Assembly: GCF_016461825.1 (NCBI RefSeq)
Contig: NZ_JAEMNU010000113.1
Span: 59,908-123,907 of the forward strand
DNA length: 64,000 nucleotides
From: Rugamonas violacea
GTDB taxonomy: Bacteria > Pseudomonadota > Gammaproteobacteria > Burkholderiales > Burkholderiaceae_D
Direction of reading: 5' to 3'
Shown one piece after another: positions 21,071-29,158 of this stretch. A program made the translations under genes and the position numbers. The notes beneath the pieces were generated by a model. The model did no database searches and was not told the DNA's origin. It worked only from the letters and a program-made list of their open reading frames with translations. Within the stretch, counting starts at the first letter, position 1. The number at the start of each line of letters is the position of its first letter.

Positions 21071-22187
21071 GTTCGGCGATCCGCACGGTGCCGGGGGAAA
21101 TCGCGCCGACCCAGCTGCGGTCGTCGCCGGCCAGCCAGGCCCGCACTTGCAGCCGATGCAAGCCCAGCGACAGCGCCGCCGCGCCGTTGCGCCCGTCCCA
21201 GGTCCGGCCGGCCACTTCGCCGGCCGGCAAGCCGCCGCTGAGTTCCGGGTCCAGGGTGGCGACCCGTTCGACCTCAATATCGTCCGTGCCGCTGCGGCGG
21301 AAGCGCAGCACCTCGACGGCGATGTGGTTGAACGGCCATTGCATGCGGTAGCCGACCTGCACCAGTTCGCGCGGCAATTTCGGCTGCGGCGGGCCGAACA
21401 CCAGCCGATCCACCGCGACCGAGCCGACCGCGCGCGGCCCGCAACCGATGCCATAGACCTCGACCGACACGGCGCCGCCATCCGGCTTGGCGCCGCGCTG
21501 GGCGCAGGCCGGGCGGGCCGAACGCAGCACGTACAGCGCCGGCCGCGTCACCGACGCTATATTGTCGGGCAGCACGAGCTTCAGCAGGCGCCGGCCGCTG
21601 CGGCCGTCGGCGTCGAGCAGGCGTGAAAACACCTGCTTCTCCCCCATGTAAACGTTTAACTCGGTGCAGGTATCCGGTTGCGGCAGAAAATCGACCACGA
21701 AGGGCCAGCCGCCGCGAATGTATCCTTCGACGACAAAGGTGCCGACCTTTTGCGTCACGGCGAAGCGCGGCCCGTTGCGTTCGAGGTAGTCGTCGTTGGC
21801 GGCGGGCGCCGAGGCCTGCTCGGACGGCGAGGAAAAGATGTTCGCGAGGACGGCGCCGATGCCGACGAGAATCGCGGCGTTGGCGACAGAACTGGAGCCG
21901 CGTTGGCGCGGGTAGTCGCTCTGCTGTCTGGATGGCGATGACGATGGTGATGATGATGGCGCCGGCGGCTCGGTGCGCGATGGCGGCTGCGATGCCGGCT
22001 GCGATGGCGGCTGCGGTGACGGCGCCACCACAGGCTGCGGCGCCGCCGGCGCCGGTTGCCGCAGCCCCGTCGCGTCCACATATTGCTCCGCGTACGCCCC
22101 GCCCAGCCCCATCGGCGCCAGCGCCAACAGCACGGCCAGCAACGCTAGGCGCCACGGCTTCGGCCATCCCCGTCTATCCCGCTTCAT
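21060..22187 (-). CDS. Exported proline/serine-rich protein, unknown function
   Basis: 375 residues from the ATG at 22187 (MKRDRRGWPKPW), preferred over an ATG 12 codons upstream because it gives a compact signal peptide (WRLALLAVLLALAPMGLGGAYA) and has AAGGG ahead of it. Mature residues 30-75 are Pro/Ser/Gln-rich, then a short hydrophobic segment (NAAILVGIGAVLANIF), then a domain of about 230 residues with five Cys (at least two likely disulfides) and beta-rich sequence (VEGYIRGGWPFVVDFL). No family recognised. It is the first gene of the - strand set that continues into the caa3 oxidase. Confidence 0.5.
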   Translation of the reverse strand: MKRDRRGWPKPWRLALLAVLLALAPMGLGGAYAEQYVDATGLRQPAPAAPQPVVAPSPQPPSQPASQPPSRTEPPAPSSSPSSSPSRQQSDYPRQRGSSSVANAAILVGIGAVLANIFSSPSEQASAPAANDDYLERNGPRFAVTQKVGTFVVEGYIRGGWPFVVDFLPQPDTCTELNVYMGEKQVFSRLLDADGRSGRRLLKLVLPDNIASVTRPALYVLRSARPACAQRGAKPDGGAVSVEVYGIGCGPRAVGSVAVDRLVFGPPQPKLPRELVQVGYRMQWPFNHIAVEVLRFRRSGTDDIEVERVATLDPELSGGLPAGEVAGRTWDGRNGAAALSLGLHRLQVRAWLAGDDRSWVGAISPGTVRIAEHVQ

Positions 22188-22298
22188 AAGCCAGCCCTTG
22201 AATTGAATTGAAGCACAACTCAACCGTGCCGTCCGGCGCGAACGCGGAACCGCACACTAGCTATCAACTTAATAGGCGAATCGGGAAGGGGCTTTGAG

Positions 22299-22347
22299 AA
22301 AAATCAAAAGTGCGCGGCCCGCTGGCGTGGCTTACCGCCAACGGGCC
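22299..22347 (-). terminator. Rho-independent terminator after hupE
   Basis: On the - strand a 12-bp stem GGCCCGTTGGCG / CGCCAGCGGGCC (one G-U pair, 8-base loop, bases 22316-22347) is followed by GCGCAC and TTTTGATTTTT. It lies about 40 bases past the hupE stop and would end the long cobalamin operon. Confidence 0.8.
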
Positions 22348-22387
22348 GGAGTAGAAACAATCAAACGATGCAGCAGAAATCCCTGGC

Positions 22388-22963
22388 TTAAACCACGCCG
22401 GCGGTCATCCAACCGCCCGCCATCAGCACCACCGCGCCAGCGGCGCGCAGCCACAAATCGCTGCGGCGCAACGCGGCGCCGAAGCCAACGCCCAGACCAT
22501 GCAACACCAGGCTGGAAGCGACGAAGCCGGCGGCATATTGCCAAGGCGAACTCATCGACGGCATTTCCATGCCGTGGGCATAGCCATGGAACAAGGCGAA
22601 CACGCCGACCATGGCGGCGCCCAGCGCGCTCGGCACGGCCACCGCCATGGCGATCAGCACACCCAGCAACAGCACCGACGCGGCGATGCCGCCCTCGACC
22701 ATCGGCATCGCCAGGCCGGCGGTGGCCATGCCGGCCCCCACGGTCAGGAATGCAACGAAGCTCAGCGGCAACAACCACTGCGACCGGCCGCCCAGTTGCG
22801 CCGCCCAGACGCCGACGGCGAACATCGCCAGCAAGTGGTCCCAGCCCATGAAGGGGTGCGTCAGGCCGGCCATGGCGCCCTCGGCATGACCCGGATGGGC
22901 CTGCGCGACACCGGCCACGGCCAGCGCCGCCAAGCCCAACCAACGATACGTTTTTGCATACAT
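22388..22963 (-). CDS. hupE: HupE/UreJ-family metal permease
   Basis: 191 residues. A signal-peptide-like first helix ends at AQAHPGHAEG. The family signature H-P-x-x-G-x-D-H is present as HPFMGWDHLLAM (about 38-49), and four to five further helices follow, with LFHGYAHGMEMP carrying a second His cluster. HupE/UreJ proteins move Ni2+ or Co2+ across the inner membrane. It lies 36 bases after the CobW-like gene with TAAGGAG before the ATG, inside the riboswitch-controlled operon, so cobalt is the likely substrate. Together with CbtAB it gives the operon two cobalt routes. Confidence 0.8.
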   Translation of the reverse strand: MYAKTYRWLGLAALAVAGVAQAHPGHAEGAMAGLTHPFMGWDHLLAMFAVGVWAAQLGGRSQWLLPLSFVAFLTVGAGMATAGLAMPMVEGGIAASVLLLGVLIAMAVAVPSALGAAMVGVFALFHGYAHGMEMPSMSSPWQYAAGFVASSLVLHGLGVGFGAALRRSDLWLRAAGAVVLMAGGWMTAGVV

Positions 22964-22999
22964 AAAGGTACTCCTTAAAGAAAAATGAATAGGGAAAAT

Positions 23000-24112
23000 C
23001 TAGCGCCAGTTGCTGCCGGTCAGCTCCGACAACAGCGCCGCCACCTTGCTGCGGCTGACGTGGTAACCGATGAACACCAGCTCGGAACGCTTGCCGGCCG
23101 GCCGCGAGGCGTCGGCCTTGATGTCGATGCGGGCGCGCACGCCCTGCACCAGCAAGGCGGCCTCACCGTCGCCGGTCCGCACAAAACCCTTGCTGCGCAG
23201 GATGGGCTCGGCCATGGCCGCCTCGCGCAGCGCCGCCGCCAGGATCGCGCTGCTCTGCGGCGCATCGCTGCGCAGCACGAACGACTGCCAGCCCGGGTCC
23301 TGCTCGTGGAAATGCTTGTGCGTGGACAGGCCGTGGCTGTGCGCCCCCAGGCCCGAATGGGCGTGGCCGTTCAAGCGGCTCTGGCTGGCCAGCACGCCGG
23401 TCTGCGGCCCCGGCATCGCCGGCAGCAAGGTGTAAGCGTGTTCGTGTTCGGTGCGGGTCGGCTGGTGCAGGCGCAGGCCCAGCGCCAGACGAATATCCAG
23501 TTGCGCCTGCCGCGCCAGCTCCAGAAAGCGCACGTTCGGCGCGCGCAAGCGCACCCGCGTCTCGGCCAGCAGCAGCTGCTCGTCATCGAGCTCGTCGACC
23601 TTGTTCAGCACCACCACGTCGGCCGACTCCAACTGGCGTTCGAACATCTCGGCCACCGGATTGATGCCGGCGGCGTGCTCGAACTGGTCGGACAGCAGCA
23701 GCGGCGTGTCGACCACGGCGATGGTCGCGTCGAGGATGAAATCGTCGGCCAGCGCCGCGCCTTGCAACTGCTCCATCACCGCCGTCGGCAGCGCCAGGCC
23801 AGATGTCTCGATCAGCACATGGTCGACGTTGGCGCGCCGCGCCGCGATGGCCTGCATGGTCGGCACGAATTGCTGGTCCTCGCCATACGCGATCAGGCCG
23901 TAGGCGAAGTCGTGGATGCGCACCTGCTCGTCGGCCTGGTCAGCGCCGACGCCGTCGCGCACCAGCGCGCTGTCGATGGAGATCTCGCCGAACTCGTTGA
24001 TCAGGATCGCCAGGCGGCGCGTCTGGCGCCGCTCGATCAGGCCGCGCAACAAGGTGGTCTTGCCCGAACCGAGGAAGCCGGTGACGATGGTCACTGGAAT
24101 CAACTTCCTCAT
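23000..24112 (-). CDS. cobW: CobW-like P-loop GTPase without cysteines
   Basis: 370 residues from the ATG at 24112, overlapping the previous stop as ATGA. Walker A GFLGSGKTT (about 12-20), INEFGE (switch region), ETSGLALPT and NKVDE are classic COG0523 G-protein motifs, and a CobW C-terminal domain follows. Family members normally carry a C-x-C-C metal site shortly after the first switch; here that region reads HDFAYGLIAYGEDQQ and the whole protein has no Cys. A His-rich loop (about 230-275, with HAHSGLGAHSHGLSTHKHFH) may bind metal instead. CobW proteins are thought to deliver cobalt to CobN or guard metal loading. Confidence 0.85.
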   Translation of the reverse strand: MRKLIPVTIVTGFLGSGKTTLLRGLIERRQTRRLAILINEFGEISIDSALVRDGVGADQADEQVRIHDFAYGLIAYGEDQQFVPTMQAIAARRANVDHVLIETSGLALPTAVMEQLQGAALADDFILDATIAVVDTPLLLSDQFEHAAGINPVAEMFERQLESADVVVLNKVDELDDEQLLLAETRVRLRAPNVRFLELARQAQLDIRLALGLRLHQPTRTEHEHAYTLLPAMPGPQTGVLASQSRLNGHAHSGLGAHSHGLSTHKHFHEQDPGWQSFVLRSDAPQSSAILAAALREAAMAEPILRSKGFVRTGDGEAALLVQGVRARIDIKADASRPAGKRSELVFIGYHVSRSKVAALLSELTGSNWR

Positions 24113-25683
24113 GCGACACCCACCGCCTTCAACTGCGCCAGCACCTCGGCGGTGCTGCCCGCCAGCGTCGGATACGACAACTGCGGCCGCGCCACCACCA
24201 CCAGCGGAATGCCCAGCGCGCGCGCGGCGTCGGCCTTGGCGCGATAGCCGCCGGCGCCGCCGGAATCCTTGGTCACCACGCAGTCGATGCCCCAGTCGCG
24301 CCACAGCGCGGTGTTGAACTCGGCCGAGAACGGCCCCTGCATGGCGCAGATGCGCTCGCGCGGCACGCCCAGCGCGACGGCGCGTTGGATGAATTCCGGC
24401 TCGGCGGTCAAGCGCACGAACCACTGCTTGTCGGCGGCGCCCGGCGCTTGAAGGAAGGTGGCCAGATCCTTCGATCCGGTGGCCAGGAAGATGCGCTGGC
24501 CGCTGGCGATGGCGCGCTCGGCGGCCAACTGCGGCGTGGCGCACAGGGCGCCGTCGGCGGCGGCGAATTCGCTGGCGCGCTCATAGCGCACATACGGAAT
24601 ACCCAGCTCGCGCGACAAGCCCATCAACTGCTCGGACATGCTGCTGGCAAAAGGATGCGTGGCATCCACCAGCACCCGCGCGCCGCTGCCGGTCAAGGCC
24701 TGCCGGCGCGCCTCCACGCCCTGCCGGCCGGCCCAGACGGTCACGCCCGGGCAGTCCTTCAAGGCCAGCGCGCCGCCGTGCTCCGTCGCCGCCGACACCA
24801 CCACCTTGCGGCCGACGGTGGCGCCCAACTCGGCGGCCAATTCCGCCGCCAGCGCGTTGCCGTCGCTGGTGCCGGAGAAGACCCAGGCCGCGTCGTCCGG
24901 CATGGCGTCGCGCGGTGCCGTCGGCACCACCGGCGCGCCTTCCGGCAGCGCCCAGTCGTTATAGCCGCGCGGCGTGTAGATGCTGCCGCGCTTGCGCTTG
25001 GTGAAGCGGTTGCCGACCACGATGGTGGTCAGCATGTCGAACTGCAGCGACGGCAGCTCGTCCAGGCGATGGATGCTGACCTGCTGCCCCGGCCGATAAG
25101 CGTTCTTCACCACGCCGCACAGCGTGTGCGGCGCCTTCGCTTCGAGCATCAGTTGCAGCACGCGATAGACGCCCTGCTGGCGGCCGGCGCTCTGCACGTT
25201 GTACATCACGCAGGCCAGGTCGGCCTGGGCGATGTGGCGGGCGCGGTGCTCGATCCACTCCCACGGGCACAGCAAGTCGGACAGGCTGAGCGTGGCGAAA
25301 TCATGCGACAGCGGCGAGCCAAGCAGCGAGGCGCAGGCGTTGGCCGAGGTGATCCCCGGGATCACGTTGACCTCATAGGTATCGTCCTCGCCCATCTCCT
25401 CGAAAGCCAGTGCGGCCATCGCGTAGATGCCGATGTCGCCACTCGAAATCAACGACACCTTGGCGCCGCCGCGCGCCTTCTCGATCGCCAGCAAGGCGCG
25501 CTCGCGCTCCTGCGTCAGCGGCGGCGAGTGAATCTCCTTGCCCTCGATATGCGGGCCGATCCAGCGCAGATACAGCTCGTAGGCGACGATCACGTCGCTG
25601 CTCTCCAGCGCCGCGACGGCGCGCGGCGCGATCAAGTCCTCAAATCCCGGTCCGACCGACACCAAATTCAGTACACCACTCAT
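24109..25683 (-). CDS. cobJ: CobJ-CobK fusion: precorrin-3B C17-methyltransferase / precorrin-6A reductase
   Basis: 524 residues from the ATG at 25683 (MSGVLNLVSVGPG), chosen over an ATG 4 codons upstream because it has GGAAAT before it and forms an ATGA with the previous stop. Residues 1-240 are a tetrapyrrole methylase (VSVGPG, ISSGDIGIYAM, NVIPGITSANACAS) of the CobJ type, which methylates C17 with ring contraction. Residues about 275-524 are a CobK/CbiJ reductase (FSGTSDGNALA, VDATHPFA, VVTKDSGGAGG) that reduces the C18-C19 bond. Fusing two non-adjacent pathway steps is uncommon. Cytoplasmic. Confidence 0.9.
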   Translation of the reverse strand: MSGVLNLVSVGPGFEDLIAPRAVAALESSDVIVAYELYLRWIGPHIEGKEIHSPPLTQERERALLAIEKARGGAKVSLISSGDIGIYAMAALAFEEMGEDDTYEVNVIPGITSANACASLLGSPLSHDFATLSLSDLLCPWEWIEHRARHIAQADLACVMYNVQSAGRQQGVYRVLQLMLEAKAPHTLCGVVKNAYRPGQQVSIHRLDELPSLQFDMLTTIVVGNRFTKRKRGSIYTPRGYNDWALPEGAPVVPTAPRDAMPDDAAWVFSGTSDGNALAAELAAELGATVGRKVVVSAATEHGGALALKDCPGVTVWAGRQGVEARRQALTGSGARVLVDATHPFASSMSEQLMGLSRELGIPYVRYERASEFAAADGALCATPQLAAERAIASGQRIFLATGSKDLATFLQAPGAADKQWFVRLTAEPEFIQRAVALGVPRERICAMQGPFSAEFNTALWRDWGIDCVVTKDSGGAGGYRAKADAARALGIPLVVVARPQLSYPTLAGSTAEVLAQLKAVGVA

Positions 25684-26480
25684 ATTTCCATCCATTGATC
25701 TTGAACCACTGCGACGGCGACGCCGTCCAGGCTTGTTTTTGGAACCAGCAAACGGCCGCGCGGACTGGCCACCAGCGCACAGGGCTCGCAGACGCCGTCC
25801 AGTCCCACATTCAGTTTGACCCAGGCCGACGGCTGGCTGACCCAGGGCCGCGCCGCCAGCGTCTCACGCGCGAACACGCGCAGCGGCAGGCCGTGCTGCC
25901 GGCAGAAGTCGAGCAGCCCCGGCTCGTTGGCCTTCAGGTCCACCGTCGCCACCTCGCGCACATCGGCGATCGAATAATCGCCCAGGGCCAGCCGCACGGC
26001 CGCCTCGATGCGCTCGGCCGGCACGCCCTTGCGGCAGCCGATGCCGACCACCAGCGGCTTGAGCGCCTCGGTCGCCGTGGTCACCACCGGCACCGCGCCC
26101 ACAAGCGCCGCGACGCGGTAGGCCAGCGCGTTGGCGCCGCCCTCGTGCCCGGCCAGCAGCGAGACGGCAAAGCGGCCCGCCTCGTCCAGCACCACCACGG
26201 CCGGATCGCTGTGCTTATCCTGCGGCAGGCCGTCGAGGAAGCGCACGGCGATGCCGCTGGCCGCCACCATCACCCATTGCGTGTGCCGGCGGTAGGCGGC
26301 GGCGAACTGCGCTTTTTGTGCGACGTCCGCCTGCAACCACGGCCGGTACACCTGCGCGCCCAAACGCTCGTGCAGGCAGGCGGCCAGGTCCTCGCCCTCG
26401 GGCCGGACCAGCCAGACGCCGAGCGACGCTGCCGTCGCCGACGCTGGCCCCGGCTTCGACTCCGGCCCCGGCTCGCTCAC
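25680..26480 (-). CDS. cbiG: CbiG-type cobalt-precorrin-5A hydrolase
   Basis: 266 residues from a GTG at 26480 (VSEPGPESK), which forms GTGA with the cobM stop; longer starts would sit wholly inside cobM. The N-terminal CbiG part has ASGIAVRFL, DPAVVVLDEAGRFAVSLLAGHEGGAN and TTATEALK; the C-terminal part has GIGCRKGVPAERIE and TVDLKANEPGLL. It opens the lactone ring and releases acetaldehyde from (cobalt-)precorrin-5A. It is shorter than typical CbiG (about 330-350) because the middle linker is small, but both domains look intact. CobE proteins contain only the second part, so CbiG is the better name. Confidence 0.85.
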   Translation of the reverse strand: MSEPGPESKPGPASATAASLGVWLVRPEGEDLAACLHERLGAQVYRPWLQADVAQKAQFAAAYRRHTQWVMVAASGIAVRFLDGLPQDKHSDPAVVVLDEAGRFAVSLLAGHEGGANALAYRVAALVGAVPVVTTATEALKPLVVGIGCRKGVPAERIEAAVRLALGDYSIADVREVATVDLKANEPGLLDFCRQHGLPLRVFARETLAARPWVSQPSAWVKLNVGLDGVCEPCALVASPRGRLLVPKTSLDGVAVAVVQDQWMEI

Positions 26481-27253
26481 GCCGCCGCCTTGTTCTTCTT
26501 CACCACGCGGAACAGGTGGGTGAAGTCCTTCGAATACAAGCTCGATTCGGCCGCCGCCTCCTTGCCCAGCGCCGCGCCGACCAGCATCATCGTGGTCAGA
26601 TTCCAGGCGCCGCGCTTGGTATCCTGCAGCACCGTGCCCAGCGTGCCCTGATAGATCTTCTGCTCCGGCCAGCTGGCGCGGTAGACCAGCGACACCGGCG
26701 TCTCCTGCGGATAGTGCAGCGACAAATCGGCGACGATCTTCTTCAGGTGCGGGCCGGACAGGAAGATGCACATCGTGGCGCGGTGCTCGGCCAAGCGGGC
26801 GATCGACTCCAGCTCCGGCACCGCCGAGGCGCGCCCGGATACGCGGGTCAGAATCACCGACTGCGACACCTCCGGCTTGGTCAGCTCGGACTTGATCGCG
26901 GCGGCGGCCGCCGTGAACGAGGACACGCCCGGCACGATCTCGTAGTCGATGCCCAGCGCGTCGAGCCGGCGCATCTGCTCCGCCGTCGCGCCGTAGATGG
27001 CCGGGTCGCCCGAGTGCAGCCGCACCACATCGCTGTTGCTGGCCTGGGCGCGCAGGTAACAGGCCTGCTGCTGCTCCAGGTCGAGCTGGGCGGTGTCGAT
27101 CAACTCGGCGTCGGCGCGGCAGTGCTGCAGCATGTCGGTCGGCACCAGCGAACCGGCGTACAGCACCATGTCGACGCGGCCCAGCAGGCGCGCGCCGCGC
27201 AAGGTGATCAGATCGGCGGCGCCGGGGCCGGCACCAATAAAGTAGACCTTCAT
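26477..27253 (-). CDS. cobM: Precorrin-4 C11-methyltransferase
   Basis: 258 residues from the ATG at 27253 (MKVYFIGAGPGAADL). SAM-dependent tetrapyrrole methylase with GAGPGAADLITLRG near the start, LHSGDPAIYGATAEQ (about 85-99) and IVPGVSSFTAAAAAI. These are CobM/CbiF signatures; the enzyme methylates C11 before ring-opening by CbiG, whose gene directly follows with a GTGA overlap. The start lies 4 bases after cobI. Full length for the family. Confidence 0.92.
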   Translation of the reverse strand: MKVYFIGAGPGAADLITLRGARLLGRVDMVLYAGSLVPTDMLQHCRADAELIDTAQLDLEQQQACYLRAQASNSDVVRLHSGDPAIYGATAEQMRRLDALGIDYEIVPGVSSFTAAAAAIKSELTKPEVSQSVILTRVSGRASAVPELESIARLAEHRATMCIFLSGPHLKKIVADLSLHYPQETPVSLVYRASWPEQKIYQGTLGTVLQDTKRGAWNLTTMMLVGAALGKEAAAESSLYSKDFTHLFRVVKKNKAAA

Positions 27254-27257
27254 ATGC

Positions 27258-28016
27258 TTATCGTTCCTCTCGTGAAGCGCGGCGCACCAGCATGGTGGCC
27301 AAATATCCCATGGCGTCCTGCGCCACCAAATCGTCCAGGCCGGAGGCCAGCATCTCGCCCGGCAGGCCGATGCGGCGGGCGAAGGCGCAGTGTTGGGCAA
27401 TGCCCATCTCGCGCAGCAGTTCCAGCACCCACGGCAGGCGCTGGCCGATCTTCATCAACACCACGATGTCGTGGGTCTCGATGTCGCGGCGCAGCTCCTC
27501 GGCAGTCTCCGGACACGGCAAAATCAGCACGCGCTCCTTGCCCTCGCCCAGCGGCCAGGACAAGGCCGACGCGGCGGCGGCGTAGCTGGTGATGCCGGGG
27601 AAGGTGCGCTGGCGCAGGTCCGGCAGGCGCGCCTGCAAGGCCGCCAGCACATAGCCGTAGGTCGAATAGGTCAGCGAATCGCCGATGGTCAGGTAGGCGA
27701 CGTTGCGGCCGGCGCGCAGCTCGGCGGCGATCTGGTCGCCCAGTTGGGCATAGTGCTCGCTGAGGACGGAGCGGTCCGGGTCCATATTGAACTCGACATC
27801 GCGCAGCTTGGCCGCGTCGATCTCGACGCCGGCCAGACACTGCAAGGCGACCGAGGTCTCGATGCCGCGCGCCCGTGGCGCGTAGATCAGATCGGCCTCG
27901 CGTAGCGCCTCCAGCGCCGCCAGCGGCACATAGCCGGCCGGGCCGGGGCCGACGCCGACACCCCAGAACATGCCCGGCGCGGCGGCGGCCGATGCGGCCT
28001 GCGGCACGGCGCTCAA
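27258..28016 (-). CDS. cobI: Precorrin-2 C20-methyltransferase
   Basis: About 252 residues if read from a TTG at 28016, which forms TTGA with the cbiD stop and has GGGAG 7 bases upstream; a GTG at 28007 and an ATG at 27971 (MFWGVGVGPGPAG) are alternatives in frame. GVGVGPG, IYAPRA, YLTIGDSLTYSTYGYVL and TFPGITSYAAAAS are CobI/CbiL marks. The enzyme adds the C20 methyl group to precorrin-2 (or cobalt-factor II). The start choice only affects about 15 residues ahead of the conserved glycine loop. Confidence 0.88.
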   Translation of the reverse strand: MSAVPQAASAAAAPGMFWGVGVGPGPAGYVPLAALEALREADLIYAPRARGIETSVALQCLAGVEIDAAKLRDVEFNMDPDRSVLSEHYAQLGDQIAAELRAGRNVAYLTIGDSLTYSTYGYVLAALQARLPDLRQRTFPGITSYAAAASALSWPLGEGKERVLILPCPETAEELRRDIETHDIVVLMKIGQRLPWVLELLREMGIAQHCAFARRIGLPGEMLASGLDDLVAQDAMGYLATMLVRRASREER

Positions 28017-29158
28017 GCGTCCGCTCCCAGGCAGTTGCCGGCCAGGTCGAACAGGCGCACTTCCAAGCGCCGCACCGACGGCACGCGGGCCCGCGCCAGC
28101 ACGCCGACGCGCCGCTCGATCTCCACCCACAGATCGCGCGCCCCTGCTTCATTCTTCATTCTTTCCATCGCTGCTTCCACTGTATTTGCCTGTTCTATCG
28201 CCTGCACCAAATGGGGCGCATATCCACACTCCGCCGCGACGCGGGCCACGCCCGCCATCGCCATATTGCTCTTGCTTGAATGCGTGTCCCACACACCGTC
28301 CAACACCTTGGCCAGCTTACCCGGATGGCCGGCCAACCACAGCACATCCAGCTCGCGGCCGTCCTGCCGCAGCGCCGTCTCGGTGAAGTCGAGCGCGTCG
28401 CCGAGGAAGTTCGCGATCTGCACGGTGCGCCGCTCCGGCATGCCCAGCACGTCCTTGGCATACTCCCGCCCGATCTTCCCCGGCAGGTAGGCCACGCTGG
28501 GCGCATTGTCGGCCAGCGCCACCCGCACATACACTTCGATCGAGGCGATCCAGGTCGACAGCGACATCGGCTCGACGATGCCCGACGTGCCGAGGATGGA
28601 GATCCCTCCCAGGATGCCCAGCCGCGGGTTGAAGGTCTTGCGGGCGATGACTTCACCCTCCTCGCAACCGATGGTCAGATCGAAGCCGCTGTTCTCGGCC
28701 TCGGCCGGCGCCTCGTCGAGCACCTCGGCCACCGCCTGCCGCATCATCTGCCGCGGCACCGGGTTGATCGCCGGCTCGCCGACCGCCACGCGCAGGCCCG
28801 GCAGGGTCGCCGTGCCGACGCCGCGCCCGGCGAAGAAGCGCACCTCGTTCAAACCGTTGCGCCGCACCTCGGCGAAGATCGTCGAGCCGTGCGTATTGTC
28901 CGGATCGTCGCCGCCGTCCTTCAGCACCTCGGCACGGGCGCCGCCGTCCATCGTCTCGACCAGCTGGATCGGCACCATCAAATAGTGTGCGCCGTCCGGC
29001 AGCGTGACGGCGACCCGCTCGTGCCGCTCGGCCAACAGCAGCAGGTGCAGCGCCGCCTTCACCGCCGCCGTCGCGCAACTACCCGTGGTGCGCCCGCGCC
29101 GCAGGCCGTTCAGGGCCAGCACGCTCAGGTCGAATTCGCTGCGTTCAGCCAGGCGCAT
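28013..29158 (-). CDS. cbiD: Cobalt-precorrin-5B C1-methyltransferase CbiD
   Basis: 381 residues. The family signature [19 protein letters not shown] (about 19-37) is present, followed by [30 protein letters not shown] and [10 protein letters not shown], all typical of CbiD, which methylates C1 after acetaldehyde release. It is the usual partner of CbiG, encoded three genes downstream. Its start overlaps the CbiX-CobH gene by 14 bases and its stop overlaps cobI. CbiD marks the anaerobic-type route even though the late chelatase CobN is also encoded. Confidence 0.92.
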   Translation of the reverse strand: MRLAERSEFDLSVLALNGLRRGRTTGSCATAAVKAALHLLLLAERHERVAVTLPDGAHYLMVPIQLVETMDGGARAEVLKDGGDDPDNTHGSTIFAEVRRNGLNEVRFFAGRGVGTATLPGLRVAVGEPAINPVPRQMMRQAVAEVLDEAPAEAENSGFDLTIGCEEGEVIARKTFNPRLGILGGISILGTSGIVEPMSLSTWIASIEVYVRVALADNAPSVAYLPGKIGREYAKDVLGMPERRTVQIANFLGDALDFTETALRQDGRELDVLWLAGHPGKLAKVLDGVWDTHSSKSNMAMAGVARVAAECGYAPHLVQAIEQANTVEAAMERMKNEAGARDLWVEIERRVGVLARARVPSVRRLEVRLFDLAGNCLGADA

